64,000 nt of DNA from Paenilisteria newyorkensis (GTDB lineage: Bacteria > Bacillota > Bacilli > Lactobacillales > Listeriaceae): positions 1 to 64,000 of the forward strand of contig NZ_JNFB01000024.1 in assembly GCF_000766145.1 (NCBI RefSeq), written 5' to 3'. The translations under genes and the position numbers were made by a program. The notes beneath the pieces were generated by a model that did not search any database, was not told where the DNA came from, and saw only the letters and a list, made by a program, of their open reading frames with translations. Numbering within the stretch: position 1 is the first letter of the stretch; each line of letters begins with the position of its first letter. Positions 57,301 through 64,000 of this stretch are shown in pieces.

Positions 57301-57781
57301 ACAAGACGTAACAGACGAGCAATTAGCTCCATTTATCCAAGACGGTGGTATTCCAAACCAAGCAGAACTAGCTTTTGCGAACGAAGGCGATATGATTCAG
57401 TCAGAAATTCCAACGGTAACACCACCAACGCCAGCAGTACCAGTTCAAGAAACACCAGAAAATCCATCAGAAGAAACACCAAAAACACCAGAAAACCCAA
57501 CGAAAGAAACAACCGTACCACCTGCAAAAGAAACACCAGCTAATCAAGAGAAATCAGTTAACAAAGAAAACCAAACAAAAGAAGAAAGCAAGTCAACAAA
57601 ACAAGCAGAAAAAACAGCAGAAATGAAAGTGACGGAGAATAAAGAGAAAGACAACACACCAGCATCGACAAGCTTCCTACCAAGTACAGGTGACGCATTA
57701 GAGTACATCTGGATTCTATTAGGCGCAGCGATTCTCTTCATCCTAGGAGCAGTAGTTGTAAGACAGTATAGAAAAGCATAA
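54332..57781 (+). CDS. LPXTG-anchored adhesin with SpaA-type and isopeptide-type domains
   Basis: 1149 residues; GAGGAGA upstream. Signal peptide about 1-29. Residues about 35-310 look like a two-part collagen-binding/fibrinogen-binding type head (TLDKTTASLGEKIQVNYNW; VLAKWGEVDANDPTLINWTV). Two SpaA/prealbumin-like domains follow (about 332-425, GSIEIIKRDATNHSKLLAGAEF; about 470-565, GSIQLRKVDAAATNKTLAGATY) joined by a P/E/T linker. Three repeats of about 150 residues come next (about 570-1035), each with FxWNxxTxFGNxTAxWxxAxxTDQI; the last two are nearly identical. A proline/lysine/glutamate stalk leads to the sortase motif LPSTG (about 1113), a membrane helix and RQYRKA. Covalently wall-bound by sortase A. 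Ligand unknown. Confidence 0.92.
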   Translation: MKKMKKILIMLMVAVIAITVIPFNFSSASTNHGPSLITNVTLDKTTASLGEKIQVNYNWAIPDGTVKAGDTMIVKMPAELKLEAGLDFDLKDAQGNVVGRAKVNPTTNEITVTFTDYAESRTNVHGDMRVWVQVDRSANTSGEQSTINFPTKNGNVQIGLNISDNGVVGPPPTELPANVLAKWGEVDANDPTLINWTVLINYDKLTIPNAVYTDTIGAGHTFIRDSLAVYKGNTDNQGNPIASNKLADAVIENMLINSNSQGFQLALGNINDRVSVTYQTKMANPVTGQAYRNEAKLTGTDVSESKKSEVKYFGGDGSGTGETPPTETPDLKGSIEIIKRDATNHSKLLAGAEFRLESTVDTERTLVTDSSGKARLDNLALGTYRLVETKAPNGYILDATARTFQITADNHATTMVITVDNQPEPATEIPPTETPEEPETETPPVEIPEEPETETETPDPDPIPEPDPTGSIQLRKVDAAATNKTLAGATYHLLNAAGTPIKTVTTVANGTLTINDLALGKYSLVEVTAPSGYILDKTPIAFEITAANAGQMITLTHKNTKIDVPEIHKNVAVHQAFDWNIMAQLEGAPTTASQSLELTNRDDSFVWNVDTKFGNNTATWTKAVLTDQINDLLEIENIQITDAQGNDVTGNGTLTEENNLITFTINKKNNSYAFLSGQTYTMNIQTKIKDGVTDEQLAPFIQDGGIPNQAELTFNNSGKIVSEIPKVTPPPVNPEISKDIEGKEHLELANRNDAFDWNIHTAFGNQTASWNQAIITDQINNLLAIENIQITDENGNDVTENGTITEENNLITFTMNKKDDSFAYLAGHTYTMTVTTTIKEGVTDEQLAPFIQDGGIPNQADLAFGNEGDNIQSEIPTVTPPPVNPEISKDIEGKEHLDLTNRNDAFNWNVHTAFGNQTASWNQAIITDQINDVLAIENIQITDENGNDVTENGTITEDNNLITFTMNKKDDSFAYLAGHTYTMTVTTTIKQDVTDEQLAPFIQDGGIPNQAELAFANEGDMIQSEIPTVTPPTPAVPVQETPENPSEETPKTPENPTKETTVPPAKETPANQEKSVNKENQTKEESKSTKQAEKTAEMKVTENKEKDNTPASTSFLPSTGDALEYIWILLGAAILFILGAVVVRQYRKA
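56521..57426 (+). repeat. Two near-identical 453-bp coding repeats in the adhesin
   Basis: The sequence from 56521 repeats from 56974 with few substitutions, 151 codons per unit. A third, more diverged unit precedes them (about 56060-56520). Recent duplication or gene conversion. Confidence 0.85.
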
Positions 57782-57801
57782 TATAGATAGGACAGAGTCT
57801 G

Positions 57802-57839
57802 ACTCCTTGCCTGCGAAAGCTAGCAAGGAGTTGTTTTTT
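57802..57839 (+). terminator. Terminator of the adhesin gene
   Basis: ACTCCTTGC (57802-57810) pairs with GCAAGGAGT (57823-57831), followed by TGTTTTTTA. Confidence 0.88.
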
Positions 57840-58364
57840 AGGGGATTATATCAAATCATTCGTAATTAGAAGCGTACTTTGTCTAAAATATGTCTAAAGG
57901 AATTATAAAAGTAAAAGGGATAAGGAAAATCAAATTAAAATGCCCATTTTACAGCCTTTTTTTATAAAAAAATAATTTTAAAAAAACAATAAAAAGGTAA
58001 AAAATTTTACGTTATACAAAATAAGAATCCTATATCATTGAATTATAGAGTCCAGCACAACATAAAATATATGTATCTTTACAATAATCAATCAAATGAG
58101 GGGAATCTGTCTTTGAAAATTTCTTTCAAACATTCCTCCATACTAAAGTAAGCAAAGACACAATTTCGTAATATTTTTTACGAATCAATAAAGTGTTCAA
58201 GTTACTTGATACGATTACTTTCTAATCAGCAATAACAATAACTTATGATTTCTAGAATATTGGAGGATTAAGATAATACAAATTTTAAGTAATAAATCTT
58301 AAAAAAAAGCTGTTCTTTGTTAAAAATGCTTAAGCTATAATAAATTAAGTAATCTAGGAAGGGG
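57840..58364. other. AT-rich intergenic region upstream of the third Crp/Fnr gene
   Basis: About 525 bp without an open frame of note and very AT-rich (runs such as TTTTTTTATAAAAAAATAA near 57958). No known RNA motif seen. It probably carries the regulator's promoter (TATAAT-like TATAATAAAT at 58335-58344). Confidence 0.5.
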
Positions 58365-58373
58365 ATGAGAAGA

Positions 58374-59063
58374 GTGAATTATCTAGATGTACATGAGCTA
58401 CTGATGAAAGAGGGTAATATCTTTCAATTTATCCTTGCCTCAGATCCACTATTTCATAACAATAAAGAAAAACTTGTATTGGAAAAAGGCGAGTGGATAA
58501 ATCAAAAGGACAGTCAGTATATTTACATCTTGGAATCAGGAATATTAGCACAATTAATTGGTAGGAATGATGTTAGGAAGCAAATCATCTGTACTTCATT
58601 TTTAACAAAAGATAATATTATTTTAAATAAAAAGTTTTCACAAAATGAAAAATTTGATTTCTCTGCAATTACCAGGGCTACGCTAGTTCGGATTGAAACA
58701 AGCATCGTTTTAGAAATATTAGAGAAAACACCTTTTTTTACAGATGTGCTTCTTGAAATTATTCATGATTTAAACCAACGCGAATATATATTTTCTTCAC
58801 AGTTTCAGTATCAAATAAAAGACAGAGTTATTTTACTACTCAAAAAGTTAGCTTTAGAGCTGGGTATCAAAAATGGAGAAAAGCATATACTTCCAAGAGG
58901 TATTACCAGCTATTATATTGCTGCCTATTGTGGATGCACGAGGCAAAGCGCTATTAAAATATTGAATCATCTGGAAGAAGAGCAGTTAATTAGATATAAA
59001 CATTGTCCAATTGAAATATTCGATATTAAAGAACTAGCAAATATATCTTTAGAAACAGTATAA
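58374..59063 (+). CDS. Third PrfA-like Crp/Fnr-family regulator
   Basis: 229 residues if the GTG at 58374 is used, which lies nine bases after GGAAGGGG; the ATG at 58365 touches the ribosome site and is less likely. Beta-barrel sensor (about 30-115, LEKGEWINQKDSQYIYILES), dimerisation helix (about 120-150) and winged HTH (about 175-205, YYIAAYCGCTRQSAIKILNHLEEEQLI). More distant from the pair at 2-4 kb, but the same size and layout. It lies 120 bp upstream of the large secreted protein gene, repeating the regulator-plus-surface-protein plan seen at the left end. Inference: controls that gene. Confidence 0.82.
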   Translation: MNYLDVHELLMKEGNIFQFILASDPLFHNNKEKLVLEKGEWINQKDSQYIYILESGILAQLIGRNDVRKQIICTSFLTKDNIILNKKFSQNEKFDFSAITRATLVRIETSIVLEILEKTPFFTDVLLEIIHDLNQREYIFSSQFQYQIKDRVILLLKKLALELGIKNGEKHILPRGITSYYIAAYCGCTRQSAIKILNHLEEEQLIRYKHCPIEIFDIKELANISLETV

Positions 59064-59183
59064 ATATTGGAATATTCCCTATCTAATTCAAATGAAAGGA
59101 GTGGTCTTTATGTAACGGCGCTAAGTTAGAGACTAATTTAAATGAGACGAAAACTAGAGATAAGAAAGTGGGAGAAATTTTAC

Positions 59184-62100
59184 ATGAAATCGAAACAGAC
59201 AAATTATCAAAACGTTTTATCTACAAAAAAAATGAAACAAGCAGCTAAGGCTTTACTAGTCGCTACTGTTATGGCAAGTCAAGTAGTTACAGTATTACCA
59301 ACAAACATCTTCGCAGCAGAAACAAATAGCGTATCAACAGTGCCTGCTGGCGCAACTGAAGTAGCGACATTGGCTGATTTAAAAACAGCATTATTAAGTA
59401 AAACTATAACAGACATTAAATTAACAGCAGATATTAAATTAACAGGAAGCATTAACGTAGAAACACAAAAAAACTTATACGGTAACGGGCATACGATTAA
59501 TATGAACAATTTTGATATCCAACTTTTGAAAGCAGATTCAGTCAATCGCGTAGAAGACTTAACAATAATTAATCAAAATATTTATACGCTTTTCTATTCG
59601 GTGGCTGCAAATGTAGAGGTCACTTTTAAGAATGTAAGTTCTAGTGGTAAGCAATGTATGTATAACGCTAACGGTACAATTATTATAGAAGGGAGATACA
59701 CAGGAAGTTCCACATCAGGTGAAATTTTTGAAGGGAAAAACCTTTTAATTAAAGAGGGCGCATCCATGGATGTCTCCTCAGTTGAAGCTCCCGGATACTC
59801 GGCATTTTGGGTACATGGAAATCTAACTCAAGAAAAAAATTCTGATGTGAAAGTGGCTTCACGATATAAAACTATCCATGCTACTAGTGCTAGTGCACAA
59901 ATTTCTATAGCGGGTAATATGGAACTATCATCTCAAAATCAGCAAGCGATTTATGCAGACGGTGGAGATATGCTTGTTAAAACAGGGGCTAAATTTAAGG
60001 CTACTGGAGGTAGTACGGCTGAAGAAGGTATTTCCATTACAAACGGTAACTTGACAGTTCAATCAGGGGCTGATTTTACTGCGATTTCAAAAGGAACACA
60101 AGGAACAGTTCAAACGGGTGGTAAATTAGTATTTGAGAACGGTTCCAATTTTGCCATTACAAATACGAATAGTACAGGTTCTGTTTTTGCGAACTATGCA
60201 GGAGCTTCAACAAAAATTAATATCAATTCCGATAAAGGGCTATCAACTTGGGATTCAGGTTTAACCAATAGTGTAGAACCAACACGTAGCTATAATGACT
60301 TTACAACAGCAACATTGGATTTATCTGGGTGGGATAAAGGGAATTTAAGTCAAAAGAATTTGACTTCAAACAGTGCTCAATTCCAATCGCAATTTGTAAG
60401 TAAAACAACAGCAAAACTTTTTGGCGGTAGCTATTCAGATATATATATTGCTAAAACTACAATTGATGAGCTTACTACAGATTCAATAAAAGCAACAGGT
60501 GTAGCAGAACCAAATGCAACAATCGTTATTAAGAATGCTGCTGGAACTACTTTAGGAACAGGTAAAGTAGGATCAGAAGGTTACTACAGCATTACAATTC
60601 CCAAACAAGCTGCAGGAACACAAGTAACAGCAACAGCTGGCAACTCTTCTGCGACAACAATTATTAAACAAGCTGCCATTGCACAAACAACAATTGCACC
60701 TTTAACAACAGATTCAACTAAAGCAACAGGTACAGCAGAACCAAATGCAAACATTGAGATCAAAGCAAATGGTTCTGTCATTGGATCTGGAAAAGTAGGA
60801 TCAGATGGTAACTATAGCATTACTATTTTACAACAAGACGTTGGTACAAGAGTAACAGCAACAGCAACACTTGGAGAAGTTACTTCTTCAGCAACAGAAA
60901 CAGTAACACAGGGTGATATTGCACAAACAGCGATTGCAGCGTTAACAACAAAGTCAACTGTAGCAATCGGAACAGCAGAACCAAATGCCAACATTGAAAT
61001 CACAGCAAATGATTCTATTATTGGATCTGGAAAAGTAGGATCAGATGGTAACTACAGCATCACAATTCCTAAACAAGCAGAAGGAACAGTTGTAAAAGTG
61101 ACAGCGAAATCAGCTGGAAAAATGTCTATCGCTCAAACAACGGTCGTTCGTGGTGAAATTAATCAAACAACGATTAACGAAGTTACCACAGAGTCAACAT
61201 CAGTTTCAGGAACAGCGGAGGCTAACTCAACACTTGTTGTAAAAGATTCAGATGGTAAGGAACTGGCAACAGGTCGCGTAGGATCAGATGGCGTGTATAG
61301 TTTGACGATTCCAAAACAATCAGAAGGAACGATTCTTACGGCAACAGCTTCTTTAGGGGAATTTAGATCCACAGCATCGACTATTGTGGCACGTAATGGT
61401 ATTGATCAAACAACGATTAATTCCCTTACGACAGATTCCACGTCTGCTTCAGGAACAGCAGAACCAAACGCAACTATTGTTTTAACGGATCAAGATGGTA
61501 AGGAATTGACAAAAGGTCGTGTTGGATCAGATGGCATTTACAGTTTAACCATTGCGAAACAAGCAGAAGGAACTGTTGTGACAGCTGTAGCTACTTCTAA
61601 TGGTAAAACATCAAGTGCAAACACAACCGTAATACGTGATGGTATCACGCCAACAACAATTGATACACTAACAGCCGATGCAACCGTAGCAACCGGAACA
61701 GCAGAACCAAATGCTGCGATTGTTATCAAAGATGCAGAAGGAAAAACAATCGGATCAGGAACAGTAGGATCAGATGGTAAATACAGCATGACCATTCCTA
61801 AGCAGACTGAAGGGACAACCGTAACTGCAACAGCAACAAAATCGGGTAAAACTTCAACTGCTTCTACAACAGTAGCAGCAGGTAAAAACATTGCGGCGAC
61901 AACAATCAGCGCCCTTACAACAGATTCAGTGTCTGTTTCAGGAAAAGCAGAACCAAATGCAGCAATCGTGGTGAAAGCAGGCTCGACAACAATTGCAACA
62001 GGAATAGTAGGGTCAGACGGCAACTATAGCTTGACGATTCCGAAACAAGCAGCAAACACGGTCGTAACAACAACTGCTACGAAAGATGGTAAGACATCGA

Positions 62101-63770
62101 GCGCATCAACAACGGTTACTCAAGAAGCCGCGGAAAAAAGCGTGAAAGATTTATTCAATAACGGTGACGTGACAGGAACTATCAAAGATACAACAGATCA
62201 AGCAGCGATTGATAAAGCGCAAAAAGATGTTGATGCTGTCAAAGATGCAACGAAAAAAGCAGAACTACAAAAAAATCTAGATGAAGCGCAGAAACAACTA
62301 GATGCGAAAAATGCAGCAGCAGCAGAAAAAGCACGCCAAGAAGCCGCAGAAAAAAGCGTGAAAGATTTATTCAATAATGATGACGTGACAGGAACCATCA
62401 AAGATGTAACCGATCAAGCAGCGATTGATAAAGCACAAAAAGTCGTTGATACTGTCAAAGATGCAACGAAAAAAGCAGAGCTACAAAAAAATCTAGATGA
62501 AGCGCAAAAACAACTAGATGCGAGAAAAGCGGCAGCAGAAGAAAAAGCACGTCAAGAAGTAGCGGAAAAAAGCGTGAAAGATTTATTCAATAATGATGAC
62601 GTGACAGGAACCATCAAAGATGCAACAGATCAAGCAGCGATTGATAAAGCACAAAAAGTCGTTGATGCTGTCACAGATCCAACGAAAAAAGCAGAACTAC
62701 AAAAAAATCTAGATGAAGCGCAAAAACAATTAAACAATCGAAATGCAGTTTTAGATGCCCCAACGATTGATAAATATACGTATTTAGATAGCTATGTAAC
62801 AGGTAAAGTAAGCGTTGGAACAGCAACCGTATCTCTTTACGTGAATGGCGTTCGTGTGAAACGTGCGACACCAGACGCTTTAGGTAATTACAAGTTTGAC
62901 ACATATGGCTTAGGCTTAAACACGGGTGTCACTTTCGAAGTACGTCCTGTAGATGCAAAAGGTAAAGAAGGAAAAATAGCAACAGCGATAGTAGCAGGAA
63001 AAGATGATCTTTCCAATCTTTTGAAAGCAAATGATGCAGGTATTTCAACAGCAACAATCACAGGAACAGTAGGTAGTGGCATTGATAGTGTTCGCTTATC
63101 TATTGATGGTGCCATTGTAAAAGTAGGTCAAATCACTAATGGGACATACAGCATCGCAACAAATGGCCTCATCAAAGAAGGCTCTGAGGTAGAAGTCGTA
63201 GGATATAGTGGAAAAGTAGAAGTAGCTCGTGTGAAGGTTAACATTATAAACGATGAAAAACCAGTTCTGGGCCCACTAACAGTAGATGATGATGTCATAA
63301 AAGGTCATGTAACAGCAGGATCAGCAACTTTTTTCCGTGTAAGCATTGGCGGAGTAGCAGTGAAAACGGGTACTATAGCAGCAGACGGAACTTTCCAATC
63401 ATCTATTGGTAAACAAGCATTAGGAACAGAAGTGAAGATTGAAATCAAAGACGCAAATGGATACAACGCATTGCGTGTTTCCACAGTTAAAGTTACAGAA
63501 TCAGCTGTTGCGAAACTAGATGCGCCGACACTAGAACGTATGGATGGTAACTACATCGTTGGTACAGCTGTAAAAGGAACAGAAACCGTTGTTATTTATG
63601 AAGGCGGCGTTGCAAAACGTACGATTTCAGCATCACAAATGACAACAAATCCAGATGGTAGTCTATCCTTCCGCGGTTATGTTGCACCAGGTACGACAAA
63701 CGTTCAGGCAGCAGCAAAGAATAGTGATAAACGCATGAACAGCGAATTATCAGCAAAGTTTGAGATATAA
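59184..63770 (+). CDS. Large secreted surface protein: beta-helix, seven Ig-like repeats, three helical repeats
   Basis: 1528 residues from ATG 59184 (GGGAGA upstream; a start at 59142 is unlikely). Signal peptide about 1-45, cleavage near IFAA. Residues about 55-420 look like a right-handed beta-helix adhesive domain (DLKTALLSKTITDIKLTADI ... NLYGNGHTINM ... GNLTVQSGADFTAISKGT). About 422-980: seven bacterial-Ig (Big_6-like) repeats of about 80 residues, each with TIxxLTTDST...SGTAEPNATI and GSDGxYSLTIPKQ. About 981-1190: three copies of the 72-residue helical unit (AEKSVKDLFNND...TGTIKD) also found in the left-end surface protein. The C-terminus is further Ig-like modules. There is no LPXTG or other anchor, so it is secreted or held non-covalently. 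Function inferred as adhesion. Confidence 0.9.
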   Translation: MKSKQTNYQNVLSTKKMKQAAKALLVATVMASQVVTVLPTNIFAAETNSVSTVPAGATEVATLADLKTALLSKTITDIKLTADIKLTGSINVETQKNLYGNGHTINMNNFDIQLLKADSVNRVEDLTIINQNIYTLFYSVAANVEVTFKNVSSSGKQCMYNANGTIIIEGRYTGSSTSGEIFEGKNLLIKEGASMDVSSVEAPGYSAFWVHGNLTQEKNSDVKVASRYKTIHATSASAQISIAGNMELSSQNQQAIYADGGDMLVKTGAKFKATGGSTAEEGISITNGNLTVQSGADFTAISKGTQGTVQTGGKLVFENGSNFAITNTNSTGSVFANYAGASTKININSDKGLSTWDSGLTNSVEPTRSYNDFTTATLDLSGWDKGNLSQKNLTSNSAQFQSQFVSKTTAKLFGGSYSDIYIAKTTIDELTTDSIKATGVAEPNATIVIKNAAGTTLGTGKVGSEGYYSITIPKQAAGTQVTATAGNSSATTIIKQAAIAQTTIAPLTTDSTKATGTAEPNANIEIKANGSVIGSGKVGSDGNYSITILQQDVGTRVTATATLGEVTSSATETVTQGDIAQTAIAALTTKSTVAIGTAEPNANIEITANDSIIGSGKVGSDGNYSITIPKQAEGTVVKVTAKSAGKMSIAQTTVVRGEINQTTINEVTTESTSVSGTAEANSTLVVKDSDGKELATGRVGSDGVYSLTIPKQSEGTILTATASLGEFRSTASTIVARNGIDQTTINSLTTDSTSASGTAEPNATIVLTDQDGKELTKGRVGSDGIYSLTIAKQAEGTVVTAVATSNGKTSSANTTVIRDGITPTTIDTLTADATVATGTAEPNAAIVIKDAEGKTIGSGTVGSDGKYSMTIPKQTEGTTVTATATKSGKTSTASTTVAAGKNIAATTISALTTDSVSVSGKAEPNAAIVVKAGSTTIATGIVGSDGNYSLTIPKQAANTVVTTTATKDGKTSSASTTVTQEAAEKSVKDLFNNGDVTGTIKDTTDQAAIDKAQKDVDAVKDATKKAELQKNLDEAQKQLDAKNAAAAEKARQEAAEKSVKDLFNNDDVTGTIKDVTDQAAIDKAQKVVDTVKDATKKAELQKNLDEAQKQLDARKAAAEEKARQEVAEKSVKDLFNNDDVTGTIKDATDQAAIDKAQKVVDAVTDPTKKAELQKNLDEAQKQLNNRNAVLDAPTIDKYTYLDSYVTGKVSVGTATVSLYVNGVRVKRATPDALGNYKFDTYGLGLNTGVTFEVRPVDAKGKEGKIATAIVAGKDDLSNLLKANDAGISTATITGTVGSGIDSVRLSIDGAIVKVGQITNGTYSIATNGLIKEGSEVEVVGYSGKVEVARVKVNIINDEKPVLGPLTVDDDVIKGHVTAGSATFFRVSIGGVAVKTGTIAADGTFQSSIGKQALGTEVKIEIKDANGYNALRVSTVKVTESAVAKLDAPTLERMDGNYIVGTAVKGTETVVIYEGGVAKRTISASQMTTNPDGSLSFRGYVAPGTTNVQAAAKNSDKRMNSELSAKFEI
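60435..62115 (+). repeat. Array of seven Ig-like coding repeats
   Basis: Units of about 240 bp with conserved GGATCAGATGG (encoding GSDG) and ACAGCAGAACCAAATGC (TAEPNA) blocks. Diverged from one another, so older than the repeats at the left end. Confidence 0.85.
62127..62750 (+). repeat. Three 216-bp coding repeats shared in type with the left-end gene
   Basis: Equivalent points at 62133, 62349 and 62565, spacing 216 bp (72 codons), nearly identical in DNA. The encoded unit (EKSVKDLFNNDDVTGTIKD ... KKAELQKNLDEAQKQLD) is homologous to the 73-residue unit at 1-1320. Confidence 0.88.
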
Positions 63771-63787
63771 GTTTTAATGGGGCTATA

Positions 63788-63811
63788 GGGAATCAATGTA
63801 TTTTGATTCCC
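63788..63811 (+). terminator. Terminator of the secreted surface protein gene
   Basis: GGGAATCAA-TGTATT-TTGATTCCC, followed by TCCCATTTT. Nine-pair stem. Confidence 0.75.
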
Positions 63812-63892
63812 TCCCATTTTGTATTTCTGTCATGCGAAGAAACTGAGAGCAAGATATAAAAGGAATGAACATCTGGTTGAGGAGGCTTAAAA

Positions 63893-64000
63893 ATGAAACG
63901 AATATTTAAAAATATAACTATCTTTTCAACTATTTTAATACTATTATCAGCCTGTAGCAAAAATGAAGTAAAGGAACCATTTCACCAACTTCATGAAAGG
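63893..64000 (+). CDS. Lipoprotein (5' end only, runs off window)
   Basis: 36 codons visible. GAGGAGG eight bases before ATG 63893. MKRIFKNITIFSTILILLSACSKNE is a lipoprotein signal with lipobox LSAC, so the mature protein is anchored by Cys21 on the outside of the membrane. Nothing can be said about its function. Confidence 0.8.
   Translation, partial: MKRIFKNITIFSTILILLSACSKNEVKEPFHQLHER

Noticed and set aside
60435..62750. Regularly spaced repeats that could suggest a CRISPR array
   Set aside because: Units are 216-240 bp, in frame, and encode Ig-like and helical protein domains; no short direct repeats with unique spacers exist.

Overview
The window is about 64 kb of chromosome around a replication origin of a low-GC Gram-positive bacterium, almost certainly Listeria or a close relative. 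The evidence is the order rpmH, oriC, dnaA, dnaN, MATE exporter, yaaA, recF, gyrB, gyrA, the preceding jag-yidC-rnpA block, the serC-serA-DUF1015 cluster on the left arm, and a DnaA protein that reads like the Listeria one. GyrA carries Thr84 and Phe88 at the quinolone hot spots. The species cannot be named from sequence alone; the xylose genes, the RNA-repair operon and the surface proteins are not those of L. monocytogenes as I know it.

Layout. 1-4 kb: the start of a large repeat-built surface protein gene, preceded on the same strand by two PrfA-like Crp/Fnr regulators. 4-10 kb: an intact Mga-like regulator, a degenerate tRNA, a decayed protein made of repeated helix-turn-helix units inside a pair of inverted repeats, and a second Mga-like gene destroyed by a 5-bp repeat slippage and an IS3-family insertion. 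10.4-13.0 kb: a persulfide-response operon (rhodanese, CoA-disulfide reductase-rhodanese fusion, rhodanese, CstR-type repressor) with a visible operator. 13.5-16.8 kb: a probable type VII-secreted lipase with a small helical partner, next to a membrane-anchored candidate immunity protein and several small unknown genes. 16.8-17.1 kb: two candidate small RNAs. 17.1-24.5 kb: accessory island with a secreted nuclease, an HNH-repeat protein, a HEPN protein, a serine recombinase with a res-like palindrome, a large DUF4062-like protein and a membrane coiled-coil protein. 25-29.7 kb: xylose-oligomer genes (ROK repressor, GH43 xylosidase, GPH symporter). 29.8-36 kb: serine biosynthesis, MFS/MarR pair, aquaporin. 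36.2-40.1 kb: a Hen1-Pnkp RNA-repair operon lying exactly between two parS sites. 40-54 kb: the origin and replication genes. 54-64 kb: an LPXTG adhesin, a third Crp/Fnr regulator, a second repeat-built surface protein and the start of a lipoprotein.

How it works together. Three perfect parS sites, DnaA-box clusters on both sides of dnaA and a DnaA-trio/AT-rich stretch define the origin domain. Genes left of oriC are mostly on the minus strand and genes right of it on the plus strand, so they are co-directional with replication; hen1-pnkp, the lipase pair and the intact Mga-like gene are head-on exceptions and look like additions. Two surface-protein loci, at opposite ends of the window, share the same plan: a Crp/Fnr regulator directly upstream of a secreted protein with the same 72-73 residue helical repeat.

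Most interesting points: the parS-framed RNA-repair operon, the lipase toxin-like cassette, the recombinase/HEPN/DUF4062 island, the repeated-HTH relic with its inverted repeats and a related small element 7 kb away, and the tandem small-RNA candidates. All functional names rest on reading motifs by eye; no database search was possible.
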